DNA of 64,000 nt, taken from contig NZ_UGOZ01000001.1 of assembly GCF_900452865.1 (NCBI RefSeq), positions 1,612,001 through 1,676,000 on the forward strand. Direction: 5' to 3'. Within the stretch, counting starts at the first letter, position 1. The number at the start of each line of letters is the position of its first letter. Shown piece by piece: positions 1-8,960 of the stretch. The notes below the pieces were generated by a model. It was not told where the DNA came from and did no database searches. It worked only from the letters and a program-made list of their open reading frames with translations. Source of the DNA: Legionella taurinensis (lineage in GTDB: Bacteria; Pseudomonadota; Gammaproteobacteria; Legionellales; Legionellaceae). The translations under genes and the position numbers were made by a program.

Positions 1-1
1 C

Positions 2-1102
2 GATTTATTAGCTCATGTGATCCGTGCGGTTAAAACAAAAAACGAAGGATTGGATTGGCAGGCCGTAGGGGATGTGGTTATCGGTTGCGCCATGCCTGAA
101 GCTGAGCAGGGTATGAATGTCGCACGCATCGCGTCTCTGCTGGCTGGTATGCCGCAATCGGTGCCGGCGATGACCATCAACCGCTTTTGTTCCTCTGGGG
201 TGCAGAGCATCGCCACAGCAGCGGCTTCCATCCAGCAGGGAGCCATGGATCTTGCTCTGGCCGGTGGGGTGGAAAGCATGTCCATGGTGCCGTTGGGAGG
301 GAATAAATACACCGCCAATCCAGCAATTTTTACCAATGAACAGGTCGCTATTGCCTATGGTATGGGCATTACAGCTGAAAACGTGGCTAAGCGTTGGGAG
401 ATAACCCGTGAACAGCAGGATGAATTTGCAGCCGAAAGCCACAAACGGGCAATCGCCGCTCAGGAACGCGGTGATTTTAATGCGGAAATCGTTCCGTTTG
501 AAATCACTGACAGAACAGTGGATTTAGCCTCTTCCCACGTGCAAGAAAAAAAGCGGGTTATCCGCCAGGATGAAGGGCCGCGTGCCGACACCTCGTATGA
601 GGCCATTGCCCGACTTAAACCCGTGTTTGCAGTCAAAGGCACCGTAACGGCCGGAAACAGTTCACAAACCAGCGATGGTGCGGGGATTGCTTTGCTGGCC
701 AGTGAAAAGGCGGTGCAGCAATTTAATTTAAAACCAATGGGCCGACTGATGAGTTATGCCGTGGCGGGTGTGGCGCCTGAAATCATGGGAATTGGTCCCA
801 TTAACGCAGTCCCTCTGGCTTTGCAGAAAGCGGGCATTACGCTGGATCAACTCGATTGGATCGAGTTGAATGAAGCGTTTGCCGCCCAGGCTCTGGCCGT
901 TATTAAAACCCTGGGGTTGCCGCGTGAAAAAGTCAATCCGCTGGGTGGTGCGATTGCGTTAGGTCATCCTCTGGGAGCCACGGGCGCTATCCGTACGGCG
1001 ACCCTGTTGCACGGTCTTCAGCGTACTAAAGGCAAATACGGCATGGTCACCATGTGCATTGGTACCGGCATGGGTGCTGCCGCTATTTTTGAAGCGCTCT
1101 AA
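2..1102 (+). CDS. fadA: 3-ketoacyl-CoA thiolase (acetyl-CoA acyltransferase), 5' partial
   Basis: Thiolase of the fatty-acid beta-oxidation type, which cleaves 3-ketoacyl-CoA with CoA to release acetyl-CoA. The reading frame is open to the left edge, so the N-terminus is missing; an internal GTG at 17 is not the true start. Visible family signatures are the acyl-accepting cysteine in NRFCSSG (about base 180), the C-terminal GGAIALGHPLGATGA histidine block and the second active cysteine in MCIGTGMG near the end. The missing part is about 30 residues, judging from the usual length of about 390. fadA normally follows fadB, which would lie outside the window. The thiolase family is certain. The exact symbol is less so, because acetyl-CoA acetyltransferases share these motifs. 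Confidence 0.88.
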   Translation, partial: DLLAHVIRAVKTKNEGLDWQAVGDVVIGCAMPEAEQGMNVARIASLLAGMPQSVPAMTINRFCSSGVQSIATAAASIQQGAMDLALAGGVESMSMVPLGGNKYTANPAIFTNEQVAIAYGMGITAENVAKRWEITREQQDEFAAESHKRAIAAQERGDFNAEIVPFEITDRTVDLASSHVQEKKRVIRQDEGPRADTSYEAIARLKPVFAVKGTVTAGNSSQTSDGAGIALLASEKAVQQFNLKPMGRLMSYAVAGVAPEIMGIGPINAVPLALQKAGITLDQLDWIELNEAFAAQALAVIKTLGLPREKVNPLGGAIALGHPLGATGAIRTATLLHGLQRTKGKYGMVTMCIGTGMGAAAIFEAL

Positions 1103-1111
1103 TACCCCTTG

Positions 1112-1138
1112 CACAGGCACTTGGAAAAAGTGCCTGTG
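1112..1138 (+). terminator. Stem-loop after the thiolase gene
   Basis: A perfect 11-bp stem (CACAGGCACTT / AAGTGCCTGTG) with a 5-nt loop starts 10 bases after the thiolase stop. It is followed by a T-rich but not uninterrupted tract, so it is a probable intrinsic terminator or 3' stabiliser. Confidence 0.6.
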
Positions 1139-1285
1139 ATCTTCTTGGTGTAAAATTCGTCTAGGTAAGTATTACAACAGCGTACTAAAGGGTTTTCCTT
1201 CGTTCCCTTCTTAACTGCCTTTATTTGATTTACCACAGGCATAATCTACTCTTAATTATAGGAATCTGTTTTACTTGGAGATCGC

Positions 1286-2416
1286 ATGAGGAAAGTCCTT
1301 CTTGCAGCCCTTCTCGCCGTCAACACCGCTTTTGCTGATGACATTATTGGTTTTTCTGCTTACGAAAATGGTGATTACAGTACCGCTTATCCTCATTTGG
1401 TTCAATCAGCGGGAGAGGGAAATGATGAAGCCATGTATCTCCTCGGACGCATGTATCAATACGGCTATGGTGTTAATCAGGATGATCAAAAAGCGGGTGA
1501 ATGGTATCGAAAAGCAGCTGAAAAAAACAATGCACTGGCGCAGTTAAGTCTCGGTTATCTGTATGATACCGGGCGGGGTTTTAACCGGGATTATGCGGAA
1601 GCTTTTAAGTGGTACATGAAGGCTGCCGAGCAGGGAAACTCCATTGCTCAACGCAATGTCGGCCTGATGTATGCAACCGGTGATGGTGTCAAAGCGGATG
1701 AAAGCAACGCGTTCATCTGGTTTAAAAAATCATCTGAGCAGGGCTATTCCAAAGCGCAAGTGAACCTTGCTTACCAGTACCTCATGGGACTTGGCACTAA
1801 GAAGGACGTGGAAAAGGCCATGTATTGGTATGACAAAGCCGCTCAGCAGGGCGATGCCAAAGGGGAATACAGCCTGGGTTTGCTCTACACCGGTAAATAC
1901 GATGTGACGCCCAATCAGAATGCAGCGACTTACTGGTTTGCCAGAGCCGCCAACCAGGGGCACCGCAATGCGCAGGCTTACCTGGCATTTCAATATTTAA
2001 ATGGGTTGGGTGTGGAAGCCAATCCGAAAAAAGCCGCTTACTGGTATGAAGCCTCAGCGGAACAGGGTCATCCTCAGGCACAGGCTGAGCTTGGCCAGTT
2101 ACTGCTCACCGGGGTGGGCGTGGATAAAGATTATCAACAAGCCGCCTACTGGTTTGGCAAAGCCGCCAACCAGGGTAATTCGTTTGCTCAAGGGAAACTG
2201 GGGTACATGTACTTAGCCGGTCTGGGTGTCAATCAGGATGATGTCAAAGCCTATGCGTGGTTAAAATTGGCGGCCAATAACAAAAATGAGCAGGCGGCTA
2301 AAGAATTGGCTCGTCTTGAACCCAAATTAAGCGCAGAACAAAAAGCATCGGCAGAAAAAATTTACGGTGAATTAAAGAGTAAAAAGCCCGTGTATGAAGG
2401 GGAAGAGCCTGAATAA
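1286..2416 (+). CDS. Exported Sel1-repeat protein (LpnE/EnhC type)
   Basis: A 376-residue protein with an N-terminal signal peptide (MRKVLLAALLAVNTAFA, cleavage after AFA) followed by eight Sel1-like repeats of about 36 residues. Each repeat has the pattern G-x-A-Q-x-x-L-G-x-x-Y-x-x-G-x-G-V and ends in a W-Y/F-x-K-A-A helix. Sel1 repeats form TPR-like solenoids that bind proteins. In Legionella, exported members such as LpnE and EnhC influence host-cell entry and vacuole trafficking; EnhC also acts in the periplasm on peptidoglycan turnover. Length and repeat number fit the LpnE size class, but orthology cannot be decided by eye. TTGGAG lies 8 bases before the ATG. It is a single-gene unit ending in a hairpin shared with the convergent GNAT gene. 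Confidence 0.85.
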   Translation: MRKVLLAALLAVNTAFADDIIGFSAYENGDYSTAYPHLVQSAGEGNDEAMYLLGRMYQYGYGVNQDDQKAGEWYRKAAEKNNALAQLSLGYLYDTGRGFNRDYAEAFKWYMKAAEQGNSIAQRNVGLMYATGDGVKADESNAFIWFKKSSEQGYSKAQVNLAYQYLMGLGTKKDVEKAMYWYDKAAQQGDAKGEYSLGLLYTGKYDVTPNQNAATYWFARAANQGHRNAQAYLAFQYLNGLGVEANPKKAAYWYEASAEQGHPQAQAELGQLLLTGVGVDKDYQQAAYWFGKAANQGNSFAQGKLGYMYLAGLGVNQDDVKAYAWLKLAANNKNEQAAKELARLEPKLSAEQKASAEKIYGELKSKKPVYEGEEPE

Positions 2417-2428
2417 TCACAGGCTCTT
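2403..2428. terminator. Bidirectional stem-loop between convergent genes
   Basis: A 9-bp stem AAGAGCCTG / CAGGCTCTT with an 8-nt loop overlaps the last codons and stop of the Sel1 gene and precedes the end of the minus-strand GNAT gene. It can serve both directions; neither side has a strong T tract. Confidence 0.5.
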
Positions 2429-2434
2429 GATTCA

Positions 2435-3760
2435 TTATTCCATGGAATTAATAGGGGCCGTTGCGGTTACGGTTGTCGAAATCACCGGAGCGGGTTGAAA
2501 AAACGTGAGAGAGGACGGTTGCATGGCCTTGACCAGGGCAAACAGTTCCTCTTTAAATGCAACTGGCATTTTACTGACCAAAGGAAGCCAGCGTCTGTCA
2601 GTCAGGGAAATCAACTTCTGAGCTTCCAGGCCATCGCGGACCGCCTGATAAACCATGTTTTCCAGGTAGCAAACACCCAATGCGTCATAGCCTTCTTTCT
2701 TGGCTAACTCCTGAATGAGGGATTGGCAGCCGAGGAGCATTTTATCGATGTCATTTCGTTTGACCGGATCAGCGATTCTGGCAACGATTAAATCTCGGGC
2801 GTCGTCAATCCTCATAAAACTGTACTCAAGACCCAATTCATTTTTGTAGGTTTGGCTCTGCTCGTCAAAATAAGACGCTATTTTTTCCCCGCGAACATAA
2901 AAGCCGGCGGCCTGGCATAATTTGGCAACGGCAGGCGACTCGGTGAATAATTCCAGCTTTTTGACCCGTCCTTCCTGAAGGAGTGCGGCGAGAATGGAGC
3001 GTAAAGCAGCGGCTGCAGCTGCTTCATCGTTCGATGTGGGTAACTGAATGCTTAAAAAGCCAATGTGCCGAATGACGGAGTCATCCGGATCAAAATCGAC
3101 TGTCAGAACAGGTGCATTGTCAACACAGGCAGTGAATTGATTCTGGTTTCGTTGAATGCTCACCGGGTACAGGTCCTTGCCCTGCAAAAGCGGGGGCTGC
3201 TCGTCAAATTGCAAGCTGGGTATTCCTGGGGCCTGTTTTGCCAGATTTTCATCGATGAGTTGATAAACGTAGCGCTCGATTAAGTAGAAATGCCCGCCAT
3301 TAGTCTTCCGCGCGAGCCAGTCCGGGAAAATCGCTTCCTGAGAAAAGGTTTTATCCGCCAGATGGAAGGCATTGAAATTGCCGCCGCTTTGAGTTAGCTG
3401 AATGCGTTTAATACAGCCTTTTTCCTTGACAATGTTTAAGAATTCAGCATAAAAAAGTTTGGCGTACCCTTTGCCCTGTGAGTCTTTATCAACGCCCATG
3501 GAGCAGTATTCGGCTGTATGACGATGAGGACCCTGGCCGAATTTAATGCGCCTTACGGCCATTACTTTTTCTTTGCCTTCGACGGTATCCACCAGAACAT
3601 AAATGTCGCTGGCTTGCGACATCCGTTCGTAATGGGCCTTAAATTCTTCCTTGCCCTGTTTTGTAAACGACATCCATTGGATAACATGATCCTGCATCCA
3701 AATCGACCAAATGGCTTCGTAATCGTGAGGAGTGGCTTTGCGAATTAAGGGGTAGGTCAT
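2435..3760 (-). CDS. GNAT-family acetyltransferase-like protein
   Basis: A 441-residue soluble protein. The N-terminal third (about residues 1-165) has the GNAT layout: an IRKATPHDYEAIW opening strand-helix, a central strand with the CoA-binding loop region (DKDSQGKGYAKLFYAEFL, matching Q/R-x-x-G-x-G/A), and a later beta strand. The middle part (about 200-320) contains a second set of strands, with RVKKLELFTESP and AAGFYVRGEKI resembling the end of another GNAT fold that has lost its CoA loop. The C-terminal about 110 residues are helical without a recognised motif. The substrate is unknown. The gene stands alone, convergent with the Sel1 gene and 68 bases upstream of an APC permease on the same strand. 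Confidence 0.65.
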   Translation of the reverse strand: MTYPLIRKATPHDYEAIWSIWMQDHVIQWMSFTKQGKEEFKAHYERMSQASDIYVLVDTVEGKEKVMAVRRIKFGQGPHRHTAEYCSMGVDKDSQGKGYAKLFYAEFLNIVKEKGCIKRIQLTQSGGNFNAFHLADKTFSQEAIFPDWLARKTNGGHFYLIERYVYQLIDENLAKQAPGIPSLQFDEQPPLLQGKDLYPVSIQRNQNQFTACVDNAPVLTVDFDPDDSVIRHIGFLSIQLPTSNDEAAAAAALRSILAALLQEGRVKKLELFTESPAVAKLCQAAGFYVRGEKIASYFDEQSQTYKNELGLEYSFMRIDDARDLIVARIADPVKRNDIDKMLLGCQSLIQELAKKEGYDALGVCYLENMVYQAVRDGLEAQKLISLTDRRWLPLVSKMPVAFKEELFALVKAMQPSSLTFFQPAPVISTTVTATAPINSME

Positions 3761-3828
3761 GTTCTTACAGAGAGCTAATCAACATAGCCAACAGTTTACA
3801 CGAAAACAACTAACTGATCAATATTAGA

Positions 3829-5154
3829 TCATATTGGTTGTTTATTAATACGTTTGTCGCGGTGTATGGCCATTAAAGCGTAGAAGGGAGTCAGGCAGAA
3901 CAATAACCCAATACCATAAAAAATAACGTCCTGTCCTGAGCCTAAAAGAGCAAACAGAACATAAATACAGGCCAGCACGCTGATAACCATCAAATTGACG
4001 GTACGATGGCGATGAGTGGGGGATTTAAATTGTCTAAACGCGATCATGGCGGCCACGGTCGTATAAAGATAAGGAACTAAAATACATAAATTCGATAAGG
4101 TCACCAGCAGGGTAAACTGGGCTGTCAGCAAGCTTGAGTAATTCATTCCCAATAACACTGTCATGATTAAAGCAGAAAGACTTATGGCCCAATGAGGGGT
4201 GTTAAACCGGGATAATCGCGTTAAAAACGAAGGCAGCAGGCCATCTCTGGCGGTGGCCATGGCCGCCTGACTGGTGATAAAGAGAAAGCCAATGATTGTG
4301 CAAAGGCAGGCGATGATGGCAGCCATGGCAAAAATCAAGTTAGTCAGATCGCCAAAAATCAGACGCCCAGCCGCAGCAAACGGGGCGGGGTTGTTCACCA
4401 GGGACGCGGGTGAGAACATTCCCATCAGGGCTACGGTGCTCAATAAATAAATCAACGCGGTGATAGCGGTGCCCAGTACGGTGGCCCGATAAATGGTTAC
4501 TTCGGGATTTTTGACATTTTCTGCCGGTACAGTGGCTGATTCCAAACCTCCGAATGCGAAAAAAGTTAACATCGCGGCATTGGCGAGGGCCGCGAGATTG
4601 GATTGTCCCGATACATTAAAAAATGCGAGATTCTCAGCTTTAATATGGAATAAACCGACGAAAGACACGAGAAGGATTGGAATCAATTTAATTAGAGTGG
4701 TAACCATCTGAACTATTTTGACTTCCTTGACGCCGATAATATTAATGAAAGCAACCAGCCAGATAATAACGCTGCCGACTGAAAAGGCCAGCAGATGATT
4801 CGTAGTCAGGGCTGGCCAGAAAACAGTCAAATAGGCCAGCAAAGCCACCACTGTCGCGGCGTCACCAATGATATTGCCAAGCAGATAAGCCACGCTGACC
4901 TGGTACCCGGCGAAATCGCCCAGTTCATGGCGGCAGTAAGCATAAAGCCCACCGACCAGCGGCAGACGCTGGCTCAGCTTACCGAAAATAATTGCCAGTA
5001 AAATGGAACCCAGCGCAGTGATGATCCAACCAAAGAGACCGATGCTGCCAATGGCTGCCATGGCAGTCGGCAACAGGAAAATACCGGAACCCACCATGTT
5101 ACCAATCACAAGAGAGGTACTGGCAGGCAATCCCAGGATTCGCTTTTGTTCCAT
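3829..5154 (-). CDS. APC-superfamily amino acid permease
   Basis: A 441-residue polytopic membrane protein with about 12 predicted transmembrane helices. It opens with the APC signature GNMVGSGIFLLP (helix 1, the unwound substrate-binding GSGIF segment) and has the FFAFGGLESATVPAENVKNP motif in helix 6, typical of the AdiC/PotE/ArcD basic amino acid and polyamine exchangers. It probably exchanges or imports an amino acid across the inner membrane; the substrate cannot be read from the sequence. No decarboxylase or deiminase gene is adjacent, which argues against a simple acid-resistance antiporter pair. The downstream GNAT gene on the same strand is 68 bases away. Confidence 0.85.
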   Translation of the reverse strand: MEQKRILGLPASTSLVIGNMVGSGIFLLPTAMAAIGSIGLFGWIITALGSILLAIIFGKLSQRLPLVGGLYAYCRHELGDFAGYQVSVAYLLGNIIGDAATVVALLAYLTVFWPALTTNHLLAFSVGSVIIWLVAFINIIGVKEVKIVQMVTTLIKLIPILLVSFVGLFHIKAENLAFFNVSGQSNLAALANAAMLTFFAFGGLESATVPAENVKNPEVTIYRATVLGTAITALIYLLSTVALMGMFSPASLVNNPAPFAAAGRLIFGDLTNLIFAMAAIIACLCTIIGFLFITSQAAMATARDGLLPSFLTRLSRFNTPHWAISLSALIMTVLLGMNYSSLLTAQFTLLVTLSNLCILVPYLYTTVAAMIAFRQFKSPTHRHRTVNLMVISVLACIYVLFALLGSGQDVIFYGIGLLFCLTPFYALMAIHRDKRINKQPI

Positions 5155-5362
5155 ACTTATTTAATCAGAAGGTTTATGGTTAATTTAATCATGTTTTGAC
5201 TGACGATTAAAGGTTTCACCCTGTCTATCCGGTTTTGCCGCTATTAGTGCCACCATCGGGTTCATAAATGATTTGATACAGTGAAATGCAATCTATTCTT
5301 CATTTATCCATGGCATTCGCATTAGAATAGATGGGTCTCTTTTACCAACAGAGGGTAAGTCA

Positions 5363-6094
5363 ATGAAATCATGGATGGTGCTTTTTTGCAGTGTAATGGT
5401 GAGCCATGGGATTTGGGCTGAGGCCACTATCCCGCCAGGAAACAGTCTGAAAGAGGCGACATACATTAGTCTTGAGAGTCGTGGAGCCCAGGAAAAAAAT
5501 CTGACGCTGCTGCTCAAAGCTGGCGCTCAGCGAGTGAAAAGTACCGAACCCGATACTGAAATCTGGTTTGCTCTGACGCGTGAGGGAAATCAATTCGCGC
5601 TGTTTAACGCATTCACTGACGCGACGGGACGGGCAGCTCATTTGAATGGACAGGTCATTACCGCGTTGAAGCAGAACTCTGATCGTCTGATTGAAGGCGG
5701 CTGGGAAAACGGCGTGATTAAAAACATTCAGAATTCAACCATTCTGGTCAGCAACAATGACCAGAGGGATCGTCTGGATCAAGCGCAATTGGCCAGTTAC
5801 CTTACGTTCAAAGCCATCCCAGGCAAGGAGAAAGAATTAGACACACTGTTGCAGAAAGTGGTGGCCTTAATTAATCGTGTCGAACCCAATACTCTTTTTT
5901 GGGTTGCTTTAAAAAATGAAGATGACAGCTATGCCCTGTTTGCTGTTTTTTCTGACATGGATGCCTTAAACGCTCATTTTTCCGGGGTTGCGGTGACGAC
6001 CATTCAGCAGAATTCGGCCCAATTCATTCAGGACGGTTGGACGCATGGGGTTATGAAAAACATTAAAAATTATGACGTGATCGCCAGCCGTTAA
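5363..6094 (+). CDS. Exported protein with two ABM-like domains
   Basis: A 243-residue protein with a signal peptide (MKSWMVLFCSVMVSHGIWA). The mature part consists of two homologous halves (about 30-130 and 140-243). Each half has the ferredoxin-like antibiotic-biosynthesis-monooxygenase (ABM/YgiN-like) pattern: a first strand, a helix with K-x-L-x-x-LL, then EPxTxxW(F/V)AL, a (Y/F)ALFxxFxD strand, a helix AAHLNG/NAHFSG, and a WxxGVxKNI ending. Single-domain ABM proteins dimerise, so this tandem copy could be a covalent dimer. ABM proteins are normally cytoplasmic, so export is unusual. The substrate is unknown. It stands alone, convergent with gspK. The start is supported by GAGGGTAAGTCA before the ATG. 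Confidence 0.6.
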   Translation: MKSWMVLFCSVMVSHGIWAEATIPPGNSLKEATYISLESRGAQEKNLTLLLKAGAQRVKSTEPDTEIWFALTREGNQFALFNAFTDATGRAAHLNGQVITALKQNSDRLIEGGWENGVIKNIQNSTILVSNNDQRDRLDQAQLASYLTFKAIPGKEKELDTLLQKVVALINRVEPNTLFWVALKNEDDSYALFAVFSDMDALNAHFSGVAVTTIQQNSAQFIQDGWTHGVMKNIKNYDVIASR

Positions 6095-6127
6095 AGGAGA
6101 GGCCTTGCTGCAGGGTATGAAGTAACC

Positions 6128-7066
6128 CTATAACGTGTTCAGGCTCTCTTTAATTAACGACACGGTTATTTTCCCCTGATTGTTTTTGCTGCGCTTTAAA
6201 ATGGCATAATTGATGAGACTTAAATCCTCATGGGTTACCCGGGCAACACTCATGAAGTATTGACTTTCCAACGTGACATGTTCACTGCGTATGCCTAATT
6301 TTTGCAGCAAAGGGCCTATTTTATTCATGTTTTTTATGCCCGTTTCGCCGCGTGCGTCCAGCAATTGTTGAACCTGTGCGTTAGTCAGCCCGTTACCCAA
6401 CCCTTTAAGCAGCAATTGCGGGGCGGTATTGAGATTAATCGGCACAGGTTCAGGCAACGCCGAGATGAAATCAGCCAACCCCTGATACAGGTTGGCGCTT
6501 ACGCCGCGCACCAGACGAAATTCGCTGGGACTCTCAAAGGGTTGATAACCTGGGAGGTAAGCTGGTTTTTGGCGGGTGTAATAGGCGAGGTATTCGTCGT
6601 TACCGCGCCCAGGTTTGTAATCCGTTATCCATTGCATGGTCGCATCCAGCAATTGTTTTCGCTGCCCGGCGCTCAATTTTAAATCGGGCTTTTCCAGTAG
6701 TTTTAAAAACAGGAGAGAATAATTTTTACTGCTTAAATTATTCAGATTAAAGCGGCTTTGCAAATCATAAAGCTCGCCAGTGATGGTAAAGGGGGGGTAA
6801 ATCGCCTTCTGTTTGTCCGGGAAAGCGCGTAACGCACCAGCCGCAGTGTTTCGCGTAAAGGTGTTTTTACTATCCCGAAGTTCGCTCATGGCCCAGAATG
6901 TGACGGATTGGGAGGCTAGATAAAGTTGATCGGAAAGCAAAGTTAACCGTGTTCGGTAAATATCCAGCTGCAGGCGAGTACTCATGGCGGTTGCAGCAAT
7001 CGCCACCAGGGTCATAATAAAAAGAGCCGAAATCAGGGCGCTGCCGGCTTGCTTAGGTCTCAGCAT
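6128..7066 (-). CDS. gspK: Type II secretion minor pseudopilin GspK (LspK)
   Basis: A 312-residue minor pseudopilin, last gene of gspF-G-H-I-J-K. GspK caps the pseudopilus tip with GspI and GspJ and couples to substrate secretion. The N-terminus shows the prepilin pattern KQAG|SALISALFIMTL, lacking the usual Glu at +5, which is a known feature of GspK. The large globular domain includes the helical insertion typical of the family, with PVPINLNTAP and the following helix-hairpin-helix-like segment. The start overlaps the end of gspJ by 14 bases, so the two are translationally coupled. Confidence 0.92.
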   Translation of the reverse strand: MLRPKQAGSALISALFIMTLVAIAATAMSTRLQLDIYRTRLTLLSDQLYLASQSVTFWAMSELRDSKNTFTRNTAAGALRAFPDKQKAIYPPFTITGELYDLQSRFNLNNLSSKNYSLLFLKLLEKPDLKLSAGQRKQLLDATMQWITDYKPGRGNDEYLAYYTRQKPAYLPGYQPFESPSEFRLVRGVSANLYQGLADFISALPEPVPINLNTAPQLLLKGLGNGLTNAQVQQLLDARGETGIKNMNKIGPLLQKLGIRSEHVTLESQYFMSVARVTHEDLSLINYAILKRSKNNQGKITVSLIKESLNTL

Positions 7067-7670
7067 AAAGCCCCTCGGGTAAAATGAACAAAAAACTTGC
7101 CTTTCCCCAGTCGGATAAGGTCAGGGTCAATTGCACCGCTTTAGGCAGTGAGGCTGTCTTGCGTCCGGCCGGCAGGGCATTCGCCCGCCATTCGGGTAAA
7201 ACCTGAAGCTGCTCATTCAAATAGGCCAATTGACATCCTACCACCTGTTGCAATAAGACTTTGTCATCATACTCTTTCCGTTTCAGGGTATCCAGAACCG
7301 GCCAGCTGCGGCGAATCAATTGCTGTTTGTCGCAAAGCAGAGCAATGCGTTTAAGGGTGCTGCGTTTATCACTGCTGTTTGGATTGGTTAATCCCCCTCG
7401 TGTCAACTCCATGTAATTACTGCGCCCAATGAACGCCGGAAGCAGACGCACTTCATTGTCACGTACAGCACGGTTGGCCACCTGTTGAATATCCCGTTCA
7501 ATTAAGGTCAAGGCCAGCTGCAGGGTCATCAGGCGCTCGGCCTGGACCGTAACACGCGAACGGGTATTAAAGGCATAATACATTGCTGACGACGTGATGG
7601 TAGCAAGAATAGCGAACACCGTCAGCGCGATGAGAATTTCAAGCAGAGTGAAGGCTGCGTTTTTTTTCAT
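7053..7670 (-). CDS. gspJ: Type II secretion minor pseudopilin GspJ (LspJ)
   Basis: A 205-residue minor pseudopilin of the type II secretion tip complex. The prepilin peptidase site is NAA|FTLLEILIAL: Phe +1 and Glu +5 are conserved, but the -1 residue is Ala instead of Gly. The hydrophobic helix is followed by the SRVTVQAERLMTLQLALTLIERDIQQVANRAVRD segment typical of GspJ. The start codon overlaps the gspI stop by 4 bases. Confidence 0.92.
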   Translation of the reverse strand: MKKNAAFTLLEILIALTVFAILATITSSAMYYAFNTRSRVTVQAERLMTLQLALTLIERDIQQVANRAVRDNEVRLLPAFIGRSNYMELTRGGLTNPNSSDKRSTLKRIALLCDKQQLIRRSWPVLDTLKRKEYDDKVLLQQVVGCQLAYLNEQLQVLPEWRANALPAGRKTASLPKAVQLTLTLSDWGKASFLFILPEGLYAET

Positions 7671-8044
7671 GGCTGGTACTTAAAGGCGAGCAGGGGATCG
7701 GTAAACGGCCCCGCCTGGTTTTTACTGACACTGATGGTCATTTGCTGAACGGCTTTACCAAGGGCAGTCGGGGAAAGTTTAACCCGCCAATACCAGCGCT
7801 GCCCAAGGAGGCTTGTGACCTGTGTTATTTCCTGGTTGGGCGGTACCGTTAAAAGTCCAAGCTGGACCATGGCAACGCCATGCATGGCAATCCAGTGGCT
7901 TATGGTTTTTTCTTTAATGCGCTGCGTATTGGCGACATCCTGGGAAGTCGCTTTAAGCAGCGCCGTCAGGGCAATCGCAACAACCGCGAGCGCCAGCAGC
8001 ACCTCGACCAGAGTAAATCCCCTGCTAATCGGTTTGTTCATCAT
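7667..8044 (-). CDS. gspI: Type II secretion minor pseudopilin GspI (LspI)
   Basis: A 125-residue minor pseudopilin. The N-terminal prepilin motif is SRG|FTLVEVLLALAVVAIAL, with Gly -1 and Glu +5 intact. The C-terminal WYWRVKLSPT segment is typical of GspI. GspI nucleates the I-J-K tip that primes pseudopilus assembly. It overlaps gspH and gspJ by 4 bases on each side, consistent with a polycistronic message. Confidence 0.92.
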   Translation of the reverse strand: MMNKPISRGFTLVEVLLALAVVAIALTALLKATSQDVANTQRIKEKTISHWIAMHGVAMVQLGLLTVPPNQEITQVTSLLGQRWYWRVKLSPTALGKAVQQMTISVSKNQAGPFTDPLLAFKYQP

Positions 8045-8523
8045 GAGTCGCTGTTTGTCAATTGAAGTTCGCCATTGTGTTCGCCAGTCAGCACCACCAG
8101 CCTCGGCGTTTCTGCCGTACCAAAAACGAGTTCGAAAGGCGACATGTCGCCTGAGGGATTAATAACAATGTCGGGGCGGTTATCCCGGTTACGGATGGCC
8201 GCTTTCAGGCTCACAACGACATGCTTGGGGAAGGCCTGCCAGTGAAACAGGCTGTTTTTGGGCATCGGCTGCCAGCGAAGGCCCTGCTCAAAACGAAACG
8301 TCTCATAGCCGTTGCGGTTGATATTAATGCCTAAGGTGTTCACCTCAAGAATGGCCCGATGCTGGACAAGTTTCACGTAGGACGCAAAATGCTCGGCGCT
8401 GACAACCGCTTTGCGGCCCGCGCCAAAATCGCCAAAGGCAAGCAGTGTTACGCTTAAGATAATGCCGGTAATGACAATGACAACCAGGATTTCAATGAGC
8501 GTAAACCCGCGTTTATTGCGCAT
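8041..8523 (-). CDS. gspH: Type II secretion minor pseudopilin GspH (LspH)
   Basis: A 160-residue minor pseudopilin linking the tip complex to the GspG shaft. The prepilin site is KRG|FTLIEILVVIVI with Glu +5. The C-terminal half has the GspH/FimT pattern (NRDNRPDIVINPSGDMSPFELVF). It overlaps the gspG end by 11 bases and the gspI start by 4. Confidence 0.9.
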   Translation of the reverse strand: MRNKRGFTLIEILVVIVITGIILSVTLLAFGDFGAGRKAVVSAEHFASYVKLVQHRAILEVNTLGININRNGYETFRFEQGLRWQPMPKNSLFHWQAFPKHVVVSLKAAIRNRDNRPDIVINPSGDMSPFELVFGTAETPRLVVLTGEHNGELQLTNSDS

Positions 8524-8932
8524 CCCAGTTACCTATTTCCGCATTGATGCCGGTTCCGCCCGGTTGACCTTCAGCGCCCAGGGTAAAGACATCCACATCC
8601 CCGTGTTCACCGGGATTTAAGTAAAGGTATTCGCGACCCCAGGGATCCTTGGGCACGGATTTCAAATACTGTTTCCAATCGCGGGGTGCCGGGTTACTGG
8701 TGGGTTTCTCAACCAGTGCCTGCAGGCCTTGATCCGTCGTTGGGTATACGCCGTTATCCAGTTTGTAGAGATCCAGTGCATTTTGTATGGCTAACACATC
8801 CTGTTTGGCTTTTACCACCCGGGCTTCATCGGGCCGGCTGATAATTTTAGGTACGATAATTGAAGCAAGGATACCCAGGATGACGACGACCACCATAATT
8901 TCTATCAGAGAAAAACCCTTCTGATTACGCAT
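8513..8932 (-). CDS. gspG: Type II secretion major pseudopilin GspG (LspG)
   Basis: A 139-residue major pseudopilin that polymerises into the piston-like pseudopilus. It has the canonical prepilin peptidase site QKG|FSLIEIMVVVVI and the diagnostic GspG segments LDLYKLDNGVYPTTDQGLQAL, W-x-x-YL and DPWGREYLYLNPGEHG. The C-terminal calcium-binding loop region (GAEGQPGGTGINAEIGNW) is present. It lies 28 bases after gspF. The pilD prepilin peptidase and gspC/D/E/L/M are not in this window; in Legionella they lie at other loci. Confidence 0.97.
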   Translation of the reverse strand: MRNQKGFSLIEIMVVVVILGILASIIVPKIISRPDEARVVKAKQDVLAIQNALDLYKLDNGVYPTTDQGLQALVEKPTSNPAPRDWKQYLKSVPKDPWGREYLYLNPGEHGDVDVFTLGAEGQPGGTGINAEIGNWDAQ

Positions 8933-8960
8933 TAATCAACTCCTCAAGCCAAAGAAAAAA

